Positions 35,227-44,141 of a stretch of DNA of 64,000 nucleotides are shown here, piece after piece. The translations under genes and the position numbers were made by a program. The notes beneath the pieces were generated by a model that made no database searches, was not told the DNA's origin, and was given only the letters and a program-made list of their open reading frames with translations. This DNA comes from Jiangella alba (GTDB lineage: Bacteria > Actinomycetota > Actinomycetes > Jiangellales > Jiangellaceae), in contig NZ_FNUC01000004.1 in the NCBI RefSeq assembly GCF_900106035.1, positions 992,001 through 1,056,000 of the forward strand. Direction: 5' to 3'. Position 1 is the first letter of the stretch. Each line of letters starts with the position of its first letter.

Positions 35227-35394
35227 AGGGCGTTCGCCGAACCGGCGTCACTCCGATCACTCTGATCCCACGAGACCGCACGCGCACCAAACCGGACAAA
35301 TACCGCTCTTCGCCGCACCGATCTTCGTGTTCTACAGTGGCGGAGCACATCCGTCACATCTGAAAAGAAATCGATACTGAGGGGCACTTCCCAC
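35227..35394 (+). promoter_or_regulatory. Relatively AT-rich upstream region of the DUF6918 gene
   Basis: 168 bases, less GC-rich than the surroundings at 35330-35390. TTCGCC (35309-35314), 18 bases, TACAGT (35333-35338) is a plausible promoter, and GAGGGGC 12 bases before the next ATG is a ribosome site. No hairpin of note. Confidence 0.4.
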
Positions 35395-35850
35395 ATGGCT
35401 GACACACTCCGCGAGATCCTTCTCGACCCGGCCCGCCGGCCCGCCGTCGTCAAGGATCTCCACCAGCTCGTCGACGCCGAGGTCTCCGACAAGAGCGGCG
35501 TCTCGGGGATGGCCGTCAAGGGCGGCTACGCGGTCCTGAAGAAGATCAACTCCGGGTTCGTCCCGGAGACCATCGACAACATGCTCGACTCCTTCGTCGA
35601 GCGGGCCGAGCCGTTCTACGCCGACTTCCAGGCCACGGGCGGCGGCTCGCTCGCCGACTACTTCGAGGGCCGCCGCACCGAGGTGGCCGACGCCCTGCTC
35701 GGGGTGTCCGACGCACGCGCCGCGGCGTCGCAGCGCGACAGCGTCAAGAAGGTCTACGGCAAGCTGCGTCCGCAGGCGCAGAAGCACGTCGAAGAGGCGC
35801 TGCCGCGACTCGCCAGCGTCATCGAGAGCCACGCCCGCACCGCCGCCTGA
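35395..35850 (+). CDS. DUF6918 family protein
   Basis: 151 residues, helical and soluble (LREILLDPARRPAVVKDLHQ, KGGYAVLKKINSGFVPETID, ADALLGVSDARAAASQRDSV). Matches the actinobacterial DUF6918 family, function unknown. No signal peptide. It has its own promoter-like region and ribosome site, and converges on the Bpa-linked gene with only 9 bases between stops. Confidence 0.75.
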   Translation: MADTLREILLDPARRPAVVKDLHQLVDAEVSDKSGVSGMAVKGGYAVLKKINSGFVPETIDNMLDSFVERAEPFYADFQATGGGSLADYFEGRRTEVADALLGVSDARAAASQRDSVKKVYGKLRPQAQKHVEEALPRLASVIESHARTAA

Positions 35851-35859
35851 CGAGCTCAC

Positions 35860-36294
35860 TCACCCGCGCGGCCGAGCAGCCCCGACGTCGTCGAGCTGCT
35901 CGGCCAGGCGGGCCACCCCGGCCGTGATCATCCGGCCGTAGCCGTCGTCCTCCAGCTCGGAACAGGCGGCCAGGGCGAGCGCCTGGTGCGACCGCGCCGC
36001 CGTGAGATCGCCCAGCCGACGGTAGGCGTCGGCGACGTTGAGCTGCAGCGACGCCCCGAATCCGCGGGCGTCGAACCCGTCCGCCGCCGCGAGCGCGCGC
36101 AGATCCCACTCCAGTTCGGCCGCCACGTCGTCCTGGAGGTCGGCGAGGTGGTGCGCCACCACGCAACGGTGCAGCGGCGTGGCCACCGACTCCCACAGCT
36201 CGGTCAGGAGCGTGCGCGCCGTCGTGCGCGACTCGGTGTGGCCGACGGCGACCGCCGCGGCGATCCGCTCGAGCAGCGGATCGCCCGCCGGCAT
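35860..36294 (-). CDS. Hypothetical helical (TPR-like) protein
   Basis: 144 residues, all-helical with TPR-like pairs (LQLNVADAYRRLGDLTAARS, HQALALAACSELEDDGYG). It starts 2 bases after the Bpa stop, so it is in the same operon. Such short tetratricopeptide proteins downstream of Bpa could be partners, but nothing proves it. The His-rich HRCVVAHHLADLQ stretch is noticeable and could be structural. Confidence 0.7.
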   Translation of the reverse strand: MPAGDPLLERIAAAVAVGHTESRTTARTLLTELWESVATPLHRCVVAHHLADLQDDVAAELEWDLRALAAADGFDARGFGASLQLNVADAYRRLGDLTAARSHQALALAACSELEDDGYGRMITAGVARLAEQLDDVGAARPRG

Positions 36295-36296
36295 CG

Positions 36297-36875
36297 TCAG
36301 AGGTACATCCCGCTGCCGCGTTGGTCGCCCTCGTCGGGCCCCTGCTGGCCCGGCATCGCCTGGCCGGGCGCCAGCTGCACGCCCGGAGGCAGCGCCCGGC
36401 GCATCTGCTCGAGCTGCGCCCGCGCCGCCATCTGCTGCGCGAACAGCGTGGTCTGGATGCCGTGGAACAGCCCCTCCAGCCAGCCGACCAGCTGGGCCTG
36501 CGCGACCCGCAGCTCGGCGTCGGTGGGCACGTTGTCGTCGTCGAAGGGGAGCGCGAGCCGCTCGAGCTCGTCGACCAGCTCAGGCGCCAGGCCGTCCTCG
36601 AGCTCGTCGATGGAGGCCCGGTGGATCTCGCCCAGCCGGCGGCGGCTCGCTTCGTCGAGCGGCGCGGCCTTCACCTCGTCGAGGAGCTGCTTGATCATGC
36701 TGCCGATGCGCATGACCTTGGCCGGCTGCTCGACGAGGTCGGTGAGCGAGCGCTGCTCCTCCTGACCACCGGGCGCGGACTCGACGGCCATGCCGCCAGG
36801 GCCGACGACGACGACGCGCTGCTCGTCGTCCTCGTGGGTGTCGTGGGACTCGGCGTTCTGGTTGGGCTCCGTCAT
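36297..36875 (-). CDS. bpa: Bacterial proteasome activator (Bpa/PafE)
   Basis: 192 residues, DUF2587. The central four-helix core is clear (LTDLVEQPAKVMRIGSMIKQ, LLDEVKAAPLDEASRRRLGE, AQLVGWLEGLFHGIQTTLFA). The C-terminus ends GMYL, matching the GQYL-type tail with which Bpa docks into and opens the 20S proteasome. Bpa is an ATP-independent ring that feeds unstructured proteins to the proteasome, known from Mycobacterium. The N-terminal acidic region is disordered. GGTGAAGA precedes the ATG. The proteasome genes are outside the window. Confidence 0.93.
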   Translation of the reverse strand: MTEPNQNAESHDTHEDDEQRVVVVGPGGMAVESAPGGQEEQRSLTDLVEQPAKVMRIGSMIKQLLDEVKAAPLDEASRRRLGEIHRASIDELEDGLAPELVDELERLALPFDDDNVPTDAELRVAQAQLVGWLEGLFHGIQTTLFAQQMAARAQLEQMRRALPPGVQLAPGQAMPGQQGPDEGDQRGSGMYL

Positions 36876-36885
36876 GGCACCATCT

Positions 36886-37047
36886 TCACCCCTCGGTCCC
36901 CCTCTCGACACCTCCGGGTCGAACTTGACGCACGGTCCGTCGTTCCGCCGGGCGCCGGCCGGCGGCCTCGGCCCTGCGCAGGGCGAGCAGCTCCAGCGTC
37001 CGGCGCCGCGCGGCCTGACGCGCGCGGCGCATTGTCGTGCTGTTCAC
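36886..37047 (-). CDS. Small basic protein coupled to the FtsX-like permease
   Basis: A 53-residue, strongly basic peptide (MNSTTMRRARQAARRRTLEL, then LALRRAEAAGRRPAERR). Its GTG overlaps the permease stop (GTGA) and an excellent AGGAGGG lies 5 bases upstream, stronger than most ribosome sites in this window. Not recognised as a family. An amphipathic Arg-rich helix that binds RNA, DNA or anionic membrane is plausible. Confidence 0.55.
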   Translation of the reverse strand: MNSTTMRRARQAARRRTLELLALRRAEAAGRRPAERRTVRQVRPGGVERGTEG

Positions 37048-39779
37048 TCGACCCTCCTGATCATCGGCAACCGACTCGGGGTGAAGACCACCGCGACGAG
37101 GACGGCCAGGACGGGGACGGCGACGCCGGTGAGGACGAGGCTGTCCCAAGCCCAGATGAAGTCCGGCGCTCCGAGCGCCGGCCACACCAGATACGCGAAA
37201 TAGATACCCAATCCGGACCCGATCAGTACGCCGATTCCGCCCACGACCAACGCCTGCGCCCCAGCCAGCCCGCGCCGGCGCCGCGGCGGTGCGCCGACGG
37301 CGGCCAGGGTGGCGAGGTCGGCCCGCCCTTCGGCGGCCGCCAGCGAGACCGCGATCGCCACGCCGACCAGCGTCACGAACGCCGCGCCGGCGGTGAGCGC
37401 CAGCACCGCGGGGTCGCGTTCGGACTCGAACGGGGTCTCGACGGAGGCCCACGCGCCGGCCGACTCGATGGCCTGCAGAGCAGCGTCGAGCTGCTCGGGC
37501 GTGGCCTCATCGAACGTGACGATGCTGCCGGTCGTGCGCAGCTCGAATCCCTTCGCGGTCAACGTCTCCGCCGAGGCGAACGCCCCCGGCAGGCCTGAGT
37601 AGGCGAGCTCGCGCTCGGCCACGTGCCCGGGGAAGCGGACCGGCACCAGCTCGCCGTCAGCGGGATAGGTGTCGACGACGACGTCATCGCCGGCCACGAG
37701 GAACGCGTGGTCGTAGACGACCATGGCGCCGCCGGCGACGGCGTCGAGCACGGCCTGGTCGGGCGGGCCGCCCCCGGCGGCGGCCATGACGGCGGGGTCG
37801 GCGACGGCGGCCGACACAGATCCGCTCCACCCCGCGCAGCCGTCGCACTCGGGTGACCCGTGCAGCCACGCGACGTTGTAGGACTCATCGGCCGCGAACT
37901 GCAGCGTCGCCTCGGTGAGCCGGTGCACAGCGGCGCCGGGCAGGGTCCTGGCGGCCGCCTCCTCGGCGGCGCCGAGCTGGGCTACGGCCTCGTCTGCGGG
38001 TAGCTCGTACCAGTCGACGTCGATGCGGATGACGTTGTCGGGCAGCATCGGCGTGTAGCGCAGCTCGTCGGCCTTGGCCGAGCCGCCGGCGCCGAACGCG
38101 ACCGCCGTCGACCCCGCCACGACGATCGCGATGGCCGCGACCGCCGGCGCCGTGCGGTGCCGGTGCCGGGCGGCGTCGCGGACGGCCAGCCGCGCCGAGA
38201 GGCCCAGCCGGTGCGCGCCGCGGGCCAGCGCGGAGATCAGCCCGGGCAGCAGCACGACGAGGCCGGCCGTCGCCACCAGCGCACCGGCCAGCTGGATGGC
38301 GATGTAGGGCGCCGTCGAGGGCTGGTTGACGTACGCGCCGGTGCCGGAGAGCTGCTCCAGCTGACGTCCGTAGTCGGCCAGGTTCCCGGACATGATGCGG
38401 CTGGCGATCAGCGCACCGCCGGCGCCGACGACGAACAGCACGAGCCCGACCAGCGGCAGCCGCGCCGCCACCCGCGTGGTCCGGAACCGCGCCGCCAGCG
38501 CGTCGACCGGCTTCATCCGGGCGGCGCCGATGGCCGGCACCACGGCGGCGGCCACCCCGGACAGCACGCCGACGGCGGCGGCCACGACCAGCTCGACCCA
38601 GCCGAACGTCCAGTCGTCGATCAGCTCGCCGAGATACCACTCCCACAGCGGCGCCACCGCCGGCACCAGCAGCGCGCCGGCGACCACCCCCAGCACCGCG
38701 CCGATGACGCCGAGCACCAGGCCCTGGGCCAGCACCGTCCGCCGCACCTGCGCCGCGGAGGCGCCGCCGGAGACCAGCAGGCCGATCTCGCGGACCTGCC
38801 GCCGGGCGCCGACGGCGAACGCGGCGCCGGCCAGCAGCACGACCTCCAGCAGTCCCAGGCCGACGACGAGCGCGACGAGCGCCGCCTGCTGCAGCTGGTA
38901 GGCGGTCGGCCCGCCGCCGGTCTCGTAGAACTGGTCCGGGTCAGCGACGGCGTCGCGCGGCATCAGGCCGACACCGTCGGCGGCCAGCAGCCGGCCGAGC
39001 TCGTCGACGTCGGTCCCGGCCGGGAGGTCGGCCAGATAGGCCTCGCCGCCGGTGAAGGACAGCTCGCCCCAGCCGGTCTCCAACGTGGCCGCGTACTCGG
39101 CGGCGACCGAGCCCGGCGCGGCGCTGACCACCTGGTCGTCGAGGTAGAACGGGTCGACGACCAGGCCCGTGACGCGCACCTGCGGACCGTCGTCGAACGT
39201 CACCGTGGCGTCGGGCCGCAGCTCGCCGTCGTCGAGGAGGTCCAGCCGCTCGGCCAGCTGCGACGTCACCACGACCTCGTCGCGCGCCTCCGGCCAGCGG
39301 CCGCCGTCGAGCCGGAACGCGTGGTCGGTCAGCGGGCCGCCCTGCGTCCCGATGTCGAGCATGACGCCGCGCAGCACGGTGTCGCCGTCGCGCGGCCGGA
39401 TGCTCTGGATGCGGCGCTCGGGCTCCAGGACGGTGCCCGCGGGGAGCAGCGCGGGCAGGTCGACGCCGGCGGCGTCGCGGTCCGGCTGGTTGTCCGGGAT
39501 CGCGTTGAACCACATGTCGACCATAGGCAGCAGGCCGTTGGCGGGCAGCGCGAGCTCGGCCCACGGCGTGACCTCGATGATCGCGTCGGCGTCGCCCATG
39601 CGCGAGTAGGCGGTGCGCTCAGGGGAGTCGGCGCTGCGGTACAGGACGTCGGCGATGGTCGCGCCCGCCACCGGGAGCCCCACCAGCACCGCGATCAGCA
39701 ACGAACGGCCGAGGTTGCGGCGGACCTGCCGCCGGGCGATCCGCAGCGCGGGCCGCCATCCGCGCCCGGGACGCCTCAC
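37044..39779 (-). CDS. ABC transporter permease, FtsX/MacB family
   Basis: 911 residues. One membrane helix near the N-terminus is followed by a large extracytoplasmic domain, then FtsX-type helix triplets: VALVVGLGLLEVVLLAGAAF, LGVIGAVLGVVAGALLVPAV and related segments at the middle and C-terminus, i.e. two FtsX cores in one chain. Such permeases with a LolD/MacB-like ATPase act in mechanotransmission or in lipid, peptide or lipoprotein export. The GTG start overlaps the ATPase stop. The PadR gene heads the operon. Confidence 0.88.
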   Translation of the reverse strand: MRRPGRGWRPALRIARRQVRRNLGRSLLIAVLVGLPVAGATIADVLYRSADSPERTAYSRMGDADAIIEVTPWAELALPANGLLPMVDMWFNAIPDNQPDRDAAGVDLPALLPAGTVLEPERRIQSIRPRDGDTVLRGVMLDIGTQGGPLTDHAFRLDGGRWPEARDEVVVTSQLAERLDLLDDGELRPDATVTFDDGPQVRVTGLVVDPFYLDDQVVSAAPGSVAAEYAATLETGWGELSFTGGEAYLADLPAGTDVDELGRLLAADGVGLMPRDAVADPDQFYETGGGPTAYQLQQAALVALVVGLGLLEVVLLAGAAFAVGARRQVREIGLLVSGGASAAQVRRTVLAQGLVLGVIGAVLGVVAGALLVPAVAPLWEWYLGELIDDWTFGWVELVVAAAVGVLSGVAAAVVPAIGAARMKPVDALAARFRTTRVAARLPLVGLVLFVVGAGGALIASRIMSGNLADYGRQLEQLSGTGAYVNQPSTAPYIAIQLAGALVATAGLVVLLPGLISALARGAHRLGLSARLAVRDAARHRHRTAPAVAAIAIVVAGSTAVAFGAGGSAKADELRYTPMLPDNVIRIDVDWYELPADEAVAQLGAAEEAAARTLPGAAVHRLTEATLQFAADESYNVAWLHGSPECDGCAGWSGSVSAAVADPAVMAAAGGGPPDQAVLDAVAGGAMVVYDHAFLVAGDDVVVDTYPADGELVPVRFPGHVAERELAYSGLPGAFASAETLTAKGFELRTTGSIVTFDEATPEQLDAALQAIESAGAWASVETPFESERDPAVLALTAGAAFVTLVGVAIAVSLAAAEGRADLATLAAVGAPPRRRRGLAGAQALVVGGIGVLIGSGLGIYFAYLVWPALGAPDFIWAWDSLVLTGVAVPVLAVLVAVVFTPSRLPMIRRVE

Positions 39780-40507
39780 CCGAACCCGTCCGCGGTCAGC
39801 AACACCTCGGGCGGCGGCGCGGCGCCGGTGTCGTCGACCAGCGCGCCGTCGCGCAGGAACACGACGCGGTCGGCCCAGGCGGCGTGCCGGGCCTCGTGCG
39901 TCACCAGCAGCCCGGACGCGCCGGCGTCGCAGCGTGCGCGCAGCACCCGCAGCACGTCCTCGCCGGTCTGGGAGTCGAGCGCGCCGGTGGGTTCGTCGGC
40001 CAGCACCAGCCGCCGCGGCCCGATCAGCGCGCGGGCGATGGCGACCCGCTGCTGCTGCCCGCCGGACATCTCGTCGGGGAACCGGTCGGCGAGGTCGCCG
40101 ACGCCCACCTCGGCCAGCGCCTCCAGCGCCTCGGCCCGGGCGGCCCGGACGCGGACGCCGTCCAGCTCGCGGGGGAGGGCGACGTTCTCGGCGGCGGTCA
40201 GCGCGGGGATGAGGTTGAGGTCCTGGAAGACGTAGCCGAGGCTGCGACGGCGGACGGCGGCCAGCTCGGCGCGGCTCAGCGTGGCGAGGTCGGTGCCCTC
40301 GACGAGGACGGCGCCGCTGGTCGGGACGTCGAGGCCGCCGGCGAGGTGCAGGAGCGTGCTCTTCCCCGAGCCGGACGGGCCCATGACGGCGATCAGCTCG
40401 CCGGCCCGCAGCGTCAGGCTGACATCGCTCAGCGCGTGCACCGCCGTGGCGCCGTCGCCGTGCACGCGGTCGACGGCGCGCAGGTCGAGGACCGGGTCGG
40501 TGGTCAT
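39776..40507 (-). CDS. ABC transporter ATP-binding protein, MacB/LolD type
   Basis: 243 residues. Walker A GPSGSGKSTLL, Q-loop YVFQDLNLIPALTAAENVAL, signature MSGGQQQRVAIARAL, Walker B RLVLADEPTGALD, and H-loop LLVTHEARHA are all intact. It pairs with the FtsX-like permease encoded immediately downstream. Its ATG overlaps the PadR stop (ATGA). Regulation by that PadR is likely. Confidence 0.95.
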   Translation of the reverse strand: MTTDPVLDLRAVDRVHGDGATAVHALSDVSLTLRAGELIAVMGPSGSGKSTLLHLAGGLDVPTSGAVLVEGTDLATLSRAELAAVRRRSLGYVFQDLNLIPALTAAENVALPRELDGVRVRAARAEALEALAEVGVGDLADRFPDEMSGGQQQRVAIARALIGPRRLVLADEPTGALDSQTGEDVLRVLRARCDAGASGLLVTHEARHAAWADRVVFLRDGALVDDTGAAPPPEVLLTADGFG

Positions 40508-41115
40508 CGCCGCACGGTCCGATCGGTCTCGTCCGCGCGGGCGCCGGCCGGGTTCGCCGGGGCGGCCGGGACGCCGGGGGTGGCCGGGCGGGGCGCCGTG
40601 GCCAGCCGCGCCAGCCGGGTCTCGGAGTGGTCGAGCCAGCGCACCTCGGCCTCGGCCCGGAAGATCATGGAGTCGAGCACCAGCAGCCACGCGGTGTCCT
40701 CGGACCCGTCGGCGACCGCCTTGAGCCGGGTCAGCTCCTGCAGATGCCGCAGCGTCGCCGTCCGCTGCGTCTGCAACACCGCCCGCACGTCGACACCGGG
40801 CGTCGTCAGCGCGAGCGCCACCTTGATCGCCAGCTCGTCGCGGGGCCGATCGCTGCCGCCGAGCGGCGTGGCGAACCAGCCGGTCAGCTCCGCATGCCCG
40901 GCGTCGGTGAGGCGATAGACGACCTTGCCGTCCTCGTCGGACTCACCGGTCTGCTCCACCAGCCCGTCGCGTTCCAGCCGGGCCAGCGTGGTGTACACCT
41001 GACCGACGTTCAGCGGCCAGGTGGCGCCGGTGGACCGTTCGAATTCGTGGCGCAACTGGTAGCCGTACATCGGGGACCGCTCCAGCAACGCCAGCAGACC
41101 GTGACGAATCGACAT
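40504..41115 (-). CDS. PadR-family transcriptional regulator
   Basis: 203 residues, class with a long C-terminal dimerisation helix. The PadR winged helix is complete: RHGLLALLERSPMYGYQLRH, EFERSTGATWPLNVGQVYTT, LARLERDGLVEQT. PadR repressors commonly control adjacent ABC export genes and respond to small hydrophobic or antimicrobial compounds. It is first in the PadR-ATPase-permease-small-protein operon, with a palindromic operator inside its promoter. The C-terminal 25 residues are Ala/Pro-rich and probably disordered. Confidence 0.93.
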   Translation of the reverse strand: MSIRHGLLALLERSPMYGYQLRHEFERSTGATWPLNVGQVYTTLARLERDGLVEQTGESDEDGKVVYRLTDAGHAELTGWFATPLGGSDRPRDELAIKVALALTTPGVDVRAVLQTQRTATLRHLQELTRLKAVADGSEDTAWLLVLDSMIFRAEAEVRWLDHSETRLARLATAPRPATPGVPAAPANPAGARADETDRTVRR

Positions 41116-41123
41116 GGCTACCA

Positions 41124-41151
41124 AGTATGCATACCCAGTATGTTCCGTCAA
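41124..41151 (-). promoter_or_regulatory. PadR operon promoter with embedded operator
   Basis: On the minus strand, TTGACG (41151-41146), a 16-base spacer and CATACT (41129-41124) form a good promoter, putting the start a few bases from the ATG. The perfect palindrome GTATGCATAC (41125-41134) and the partly overlapping CATACCCAGTATG (41130-41142) lie between and over these boxes. PadR operators of the ATAC/GTAT kind are known, so repression by blocking RNA polymerase is likely. Confidence 0.7.
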
Positions 41152-41255
41152 GCCGACGCTGGTCAGCGCGGTGTCGACGACGTGGTCGGCGATGCTGTCG
41201 GCGCCCGCCCGTAGGGTGGGACTCCCTCCCAGCCGGGCGGGGACCGCACCCGGCA

Positions 41256-41317
41256 GAAACCGCAAACCGCGCACGCCCGAGCGGCAACCCGCGCAGGGCC
41301 GAAACCGCAACCCGCGC
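41256..41317. repeat. Degenerate 45-base tandem repeat, intergenic
   Basis: GAAACCGCAAACCGCGC (41256) and GAAACCGCAACCCGCGC (41301) differ at one base; a partial copy (GCGGCAACCCGCGC) lies between. It occupies the 267-base gap between padR and the NUDIX gene, which otherwise holds no gene I can support. Confidence 0.55.
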
Positions 41318-41382
41318 CTCGGCGGCAGCCCCCGCCTGCGCCCGGCCGCAGCGGCACCCGGCCGCCGCGAGGGCCGGCAGGG

Positions 41383-41934
41383 TCAGCGGGCGAAGTGGTT
41401 GGTCGGCACCGTCGACTCCTCGGCGGCGCTCAGCACGACCGGCCAGCGGGCCGGGGCGTGCACAGCGTCGACCAGCCCCGCCAGCCCGACCGGCCAGATG
41501 GGCCGCTCGGTCCGCGCCAGCTCGTCGAGGCTCCACCAGCGGTGGCCGATGACGGTGAGCTGCTCTTCCTCGGTGAGCCCGGCCGGCTCGATCTCCTGGC
41601 CGGGCGCGTCGACGACGAAGAAGGTCTCGGACTGGACGGCGATCTTGTCGGAGTAGGCGTGGACCACCGTGCGTTCGGCGATGGGGCCACGGATCTCCGA
41701 CGGGCTCAGGCGGAGGCCGGTCTCTTCCTCGAGCTCGCGGACGACGGCGTCGAGGAGGGTCTCGCCGGGGTCGACGCCGCCACCGGGGGTGATCCAGAAG
41801 GTGGGCGCGCCGGGCGCGGACGGATCGCTGTCCTCGAACAGCAGGATGCGGCCGCCGGGCTCGAGGAGCAGCACCCGGGCGGTGCGGCGGTGAGTGACCG
41901 GCCGATCGATCTCGGACTCCAGCGACATGACCAC
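41383..41934 (-). CDS. NUDIX hydrolase
   Basis: 183 residues. The NUDIX box is complete: GGGVDPGETLLDAVVRELEE followed by ETGL, giving the G-x5-E-x7-REUxEExGU pattern with metal-binding Glu residues. TACCCT at 41942-41947 is 7 bases before the GTG, giving a leaderless start; an ATG 6 bases further in is the alternative. Such enzymes split nucleoside diphosphates linked to other moieties. C-terminal FAR end sits near the repeat. Substrate unknown. Confidence 0.9.
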   Translation of the reverse strand: MVMSLESEIDRPVTHRRTARVLLLEPGGRILLFEDSDPSAPGAPTFWITPGGGVDPGETLLDAVVRELEEETGLRLSPSEIRGPIAERTVVHAYSDKIAVQSETFFVVDAPGQEIEPAGLTEEEQLTVIGHRWWSLDELARTERPIWPVGLAGLVDAVHAPARWPVVLSAAEESTVPTNHFAR

Positions 41935-42026
41935 GTTCGCCAGGGTACGCCCCCTTCGAGCACCCGTGACCGCTGATGTCGCATCGAGTCATCAGACCGA
42001 CGTCATCGCCGCTGGTCTCAGCGATC

Positions 42027-43004
42027 TCAGGTGGTGAGCAGCACCTTGCCGACGTGCTCGCCGTCGGCGACGACGCGGTGGGCCTCGGCCGCTTCGGGCA
42101 TCGGGACGACGCGGTCGACGACGGGGCGGACGGCGCCGGACTCGATCAGCGGCCAGACGTGCTCGCACACCTCGGCGACGACGGCGGCCTTGCCGGCCAC
42201 GGTACGCCGGCGCAGCAGCGAGCCGGTGACGCGGGCCCGCTTCGCCATGACGGCGGCGAGGTCCAGCTCGGCGCTTCGCCCGCCCATCGTCCCGATGATG
42301 GTGATGCGGCCGTCGATCGCCAGCGCATCGACGTTCCGCGACAGGTACGAGCCGCCCATGATGTCGAGGACGACGTCGGCGCCGTGGCCGTCCGTCGCGG
42401 ACCGCACGACCTCGACGAAGTCGTCGGTGCGGTAGTTCACCAGGATCGACGCGCCCAGCTCGGCACAGCGCTCCAGCTTGGCCGCCGAACCCGCCGTGAC
42501 GGCGACCCGGGCGCCCAGCGCGCGCCCGACCTGGATCGCGGCCGTCCCGATGCCGCTCGCGCCGCCGTGCACCAGCAGCACCTCGCCCGCCCGCAGCCCG
42601 GCGGTCATGACGAGGTTCGACCAGACGGTGCACATGACCTCGGGCAGCGCGGCCGCGGTGACGAGGTCGACGCCGCGCGGGACCTGCAGCAGCTGGCCGG
42701 CCGGGACCGCGACCCGCTCGGCGTACCCGCCGCCGGACAGCAGCGCGCACACCTGGTCGCCGGCCTTCCAGCCGGTGACACCCGCGCCGACCTCGCTGAC
42801 GGTGCCGCTGCACTCGAGCCCGGGCCAGGCCGGCGCACCGTCGGGGACGGGGTACTTGCCCATGCGCTGCAGGAGGTCGGCCCGGTTGACGGCGGACGCG
42901 ACGACGTCGACGATCACCTCGCCCGGCCCGCAGACGGGGTCGGGCACCTCCGTCCAGCGCAGGACCTCCGGCCCGCCGGGCTCGGTGATGACGACCGCGT
43001 GCAC
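42027..43004 (-). CDS. NAD(P)H quinone oxidoreductase (zinc-independent MDR family)
   Basis: 325 residues of the medium-chain dehydrogenase superfamily, PIG3/quinone reductase branch: MHAVVITEPGGPEVLRWTEV, ASAVNRADLLQRMGKYP, PGLECSGTVSEVG and the nucleotide-binding LLVHGGASGIGTAAIQVGRA. The catalytic zinc ligands of alcohol dehydrogenases are missing. These enzymes reduce quinones with NADPH. GTG start with GGAGGGG 4-5 bases upstream; the K+ channel gene lies 13 bases before it on the same strand, so they may be co-transcribed. Confidence 0.93.
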   Translation of the reverse strand: MHAVVITEPGGPEVLRWTEVPDPVCGPGEVIVDVVASAVNRADLLQRMGKYPVPDGAPAWPGLECSGTVSEVGAGVTGWKAGDQVCALLSGGGYAERVAVPAGQLLQVPRGVDLVTAAALPEVMCTVWSNLVMTAGLRAGEVLLVHGGASGIGTAAIQVGRALGARVAVTAGSAAKLERCAELGASILVNYRTDDFVEVVRSATDGHGADVVLDIMGGSYLSRNVDALAIDGRITIIGTMGGRSAELDLAAVMAKRARVTGSLLRRRTVAGKAAVVAEVCEHVWPLIESGAVRPVVDRVVPMPEAAEAHRVVADGEHVGKVLLTT

Positions 43005-43017
43005 GTGACCCCTCCGC

Positions 43018-44118
43018 TCAGACGCCGCCCGGCGGACGGTCCGCCGGGTCCTCGGGCTCGTCCGCCGGCGGCGGCTCGTGGGCGTCCTCGCGCCGCGCCC
43101 ACGGGTACTCCTCGGACGGGCGGATGACGATGAGGCGGTCGCCGCGGACGAGGTGCCCGATGGCCGGCGAGTGGAACGGCAGCTCGTCGCCGTCGCGGAC
43201 GACCGCCACGACGAGATCGGCGACCTGCCGCGGCTGCTTGCCCTCTTCGCGCGGCGACACCAGCCGCTCGGCCACCTCGAGACCGACGCCGGACGTGGTG
43301 AGGTCCTCGAGCACGTGGCCGAGCGCGGGGCTGACGGTCGCGAGGCCCAGTATGCGGCCGACGGCGTCCGACGACGTGACGACCTCGTTGGCGCCGCCCT
43401 GACGGACCAGCGCGAGGTTGTCGGCCTCGCGGACCGACACGACGATGTTCGCCGTCTGGTTGAGCTGACGGCACGTGAGCGTGGCCAGCACGCTGGCGTC
43501 GTCGCGGGCGGTGGTGATGACGATGCGGCTGGCGGCCGGGACGCCGGCGCGGCGCAGCACCTCGGTGCGGGTGGCGTCGCCCATGACGGCGACCAGCCCC
43601 TGCTCGTTCGCCTCGGCGATGGCGGCGGGGTCGGGGTCGACGACGACCAGCGTGTCGGTCGCCATGCCGTTCGCGAGCATCGTGGCCACCGCGCTGCGTC
43701 CCTTGACGCCGTAGCCGATGACGACGGTGTGGTCGCGCAACTTCTTCCTCCAGCGGTTGAGCCGCACCTGCTCCCGGCTCCGGGTGGTCAGTGTCTCCAG
43801 TGTCGTACCGATGAGGACGATCAGGAACAGCACCCGCAGCGGCGTGATCAGCACGATGTTGACCAGTCGCGCGCTGTCCGACGTCGGCGTGATGTCGCCG
43901 TAGCCGGTGGTCGAGAGCGACACGGTCGTGTAGTAGAACGCGTCGAGCAGGTCGACCGAGCCGTCGGAGTTGTCCGTGTAGCCGTCGCGGTCGAGGTAGA
44001 CGAGCAGCGCCGTCAACACCAGCACGCCGACCGCGATGATCACCCGCTTGGTCAGCAGGCGCAGCGGGTCGACCACCTCTGCCGGGGCCGGCAGGTGGAC
44101 GGAACTCTTGGTCTGCAC
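43018..44118 (-). CDS. Potassium channel with RCK (TrkA-N) domain
   Basis: 366 residues. A first helix (VIIAVGVLVLTALLV), a pore loop with selectivity filter TTGYGD (residues 70-75) and a second helix form a two-helix K+ channel subunit. A cytoplasmic RCK domain follows: the Rossmann dinucleotide site VVIGYGVKGRSAVATML with acidic VVVDPDP, and a TrkA-C part (RQVADLVVAVVRDGDELPFH). The C-terminal 35 residues are acidic and Pro-rich. TAGCGT is 6 bases before the GTG. Confidence 0.93.
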   Translation of the reverse strand: MQTKSSVHLPAPAEVVDPLRLLTKRVIIAVGVLVLTALLVYLDRDGYTDNSDGSVDLLDAFYYTTVSLSTTGYGDITPTSDSARLVNIVLITPLRVLFLIVLIGTTLETLTTRSREQVRLNRWRKKLRDHTVVIGYGVKGRSAVATMLANGMATDTLVVVDPDPAAIAEANEQGLVAVMGDATRTEVLRRAGVPAASRIVITTARDDASVLATLTCRQLNQTANIVVSVREADNLALVRQGGANEVVTSSDAVGRILGLATVSPALGHVLEDLTTSGVGLEVAERLVSPREEGKQPRQVADLVVAVVRDGDELPFHSPAIGHLVRGDRLIVIRPSEEYPWARREDAHEPPPADEPEDPADRPPGGV

Positions 44119-44141
44119 AGCGCGACGCTAGCGGACGCGGC

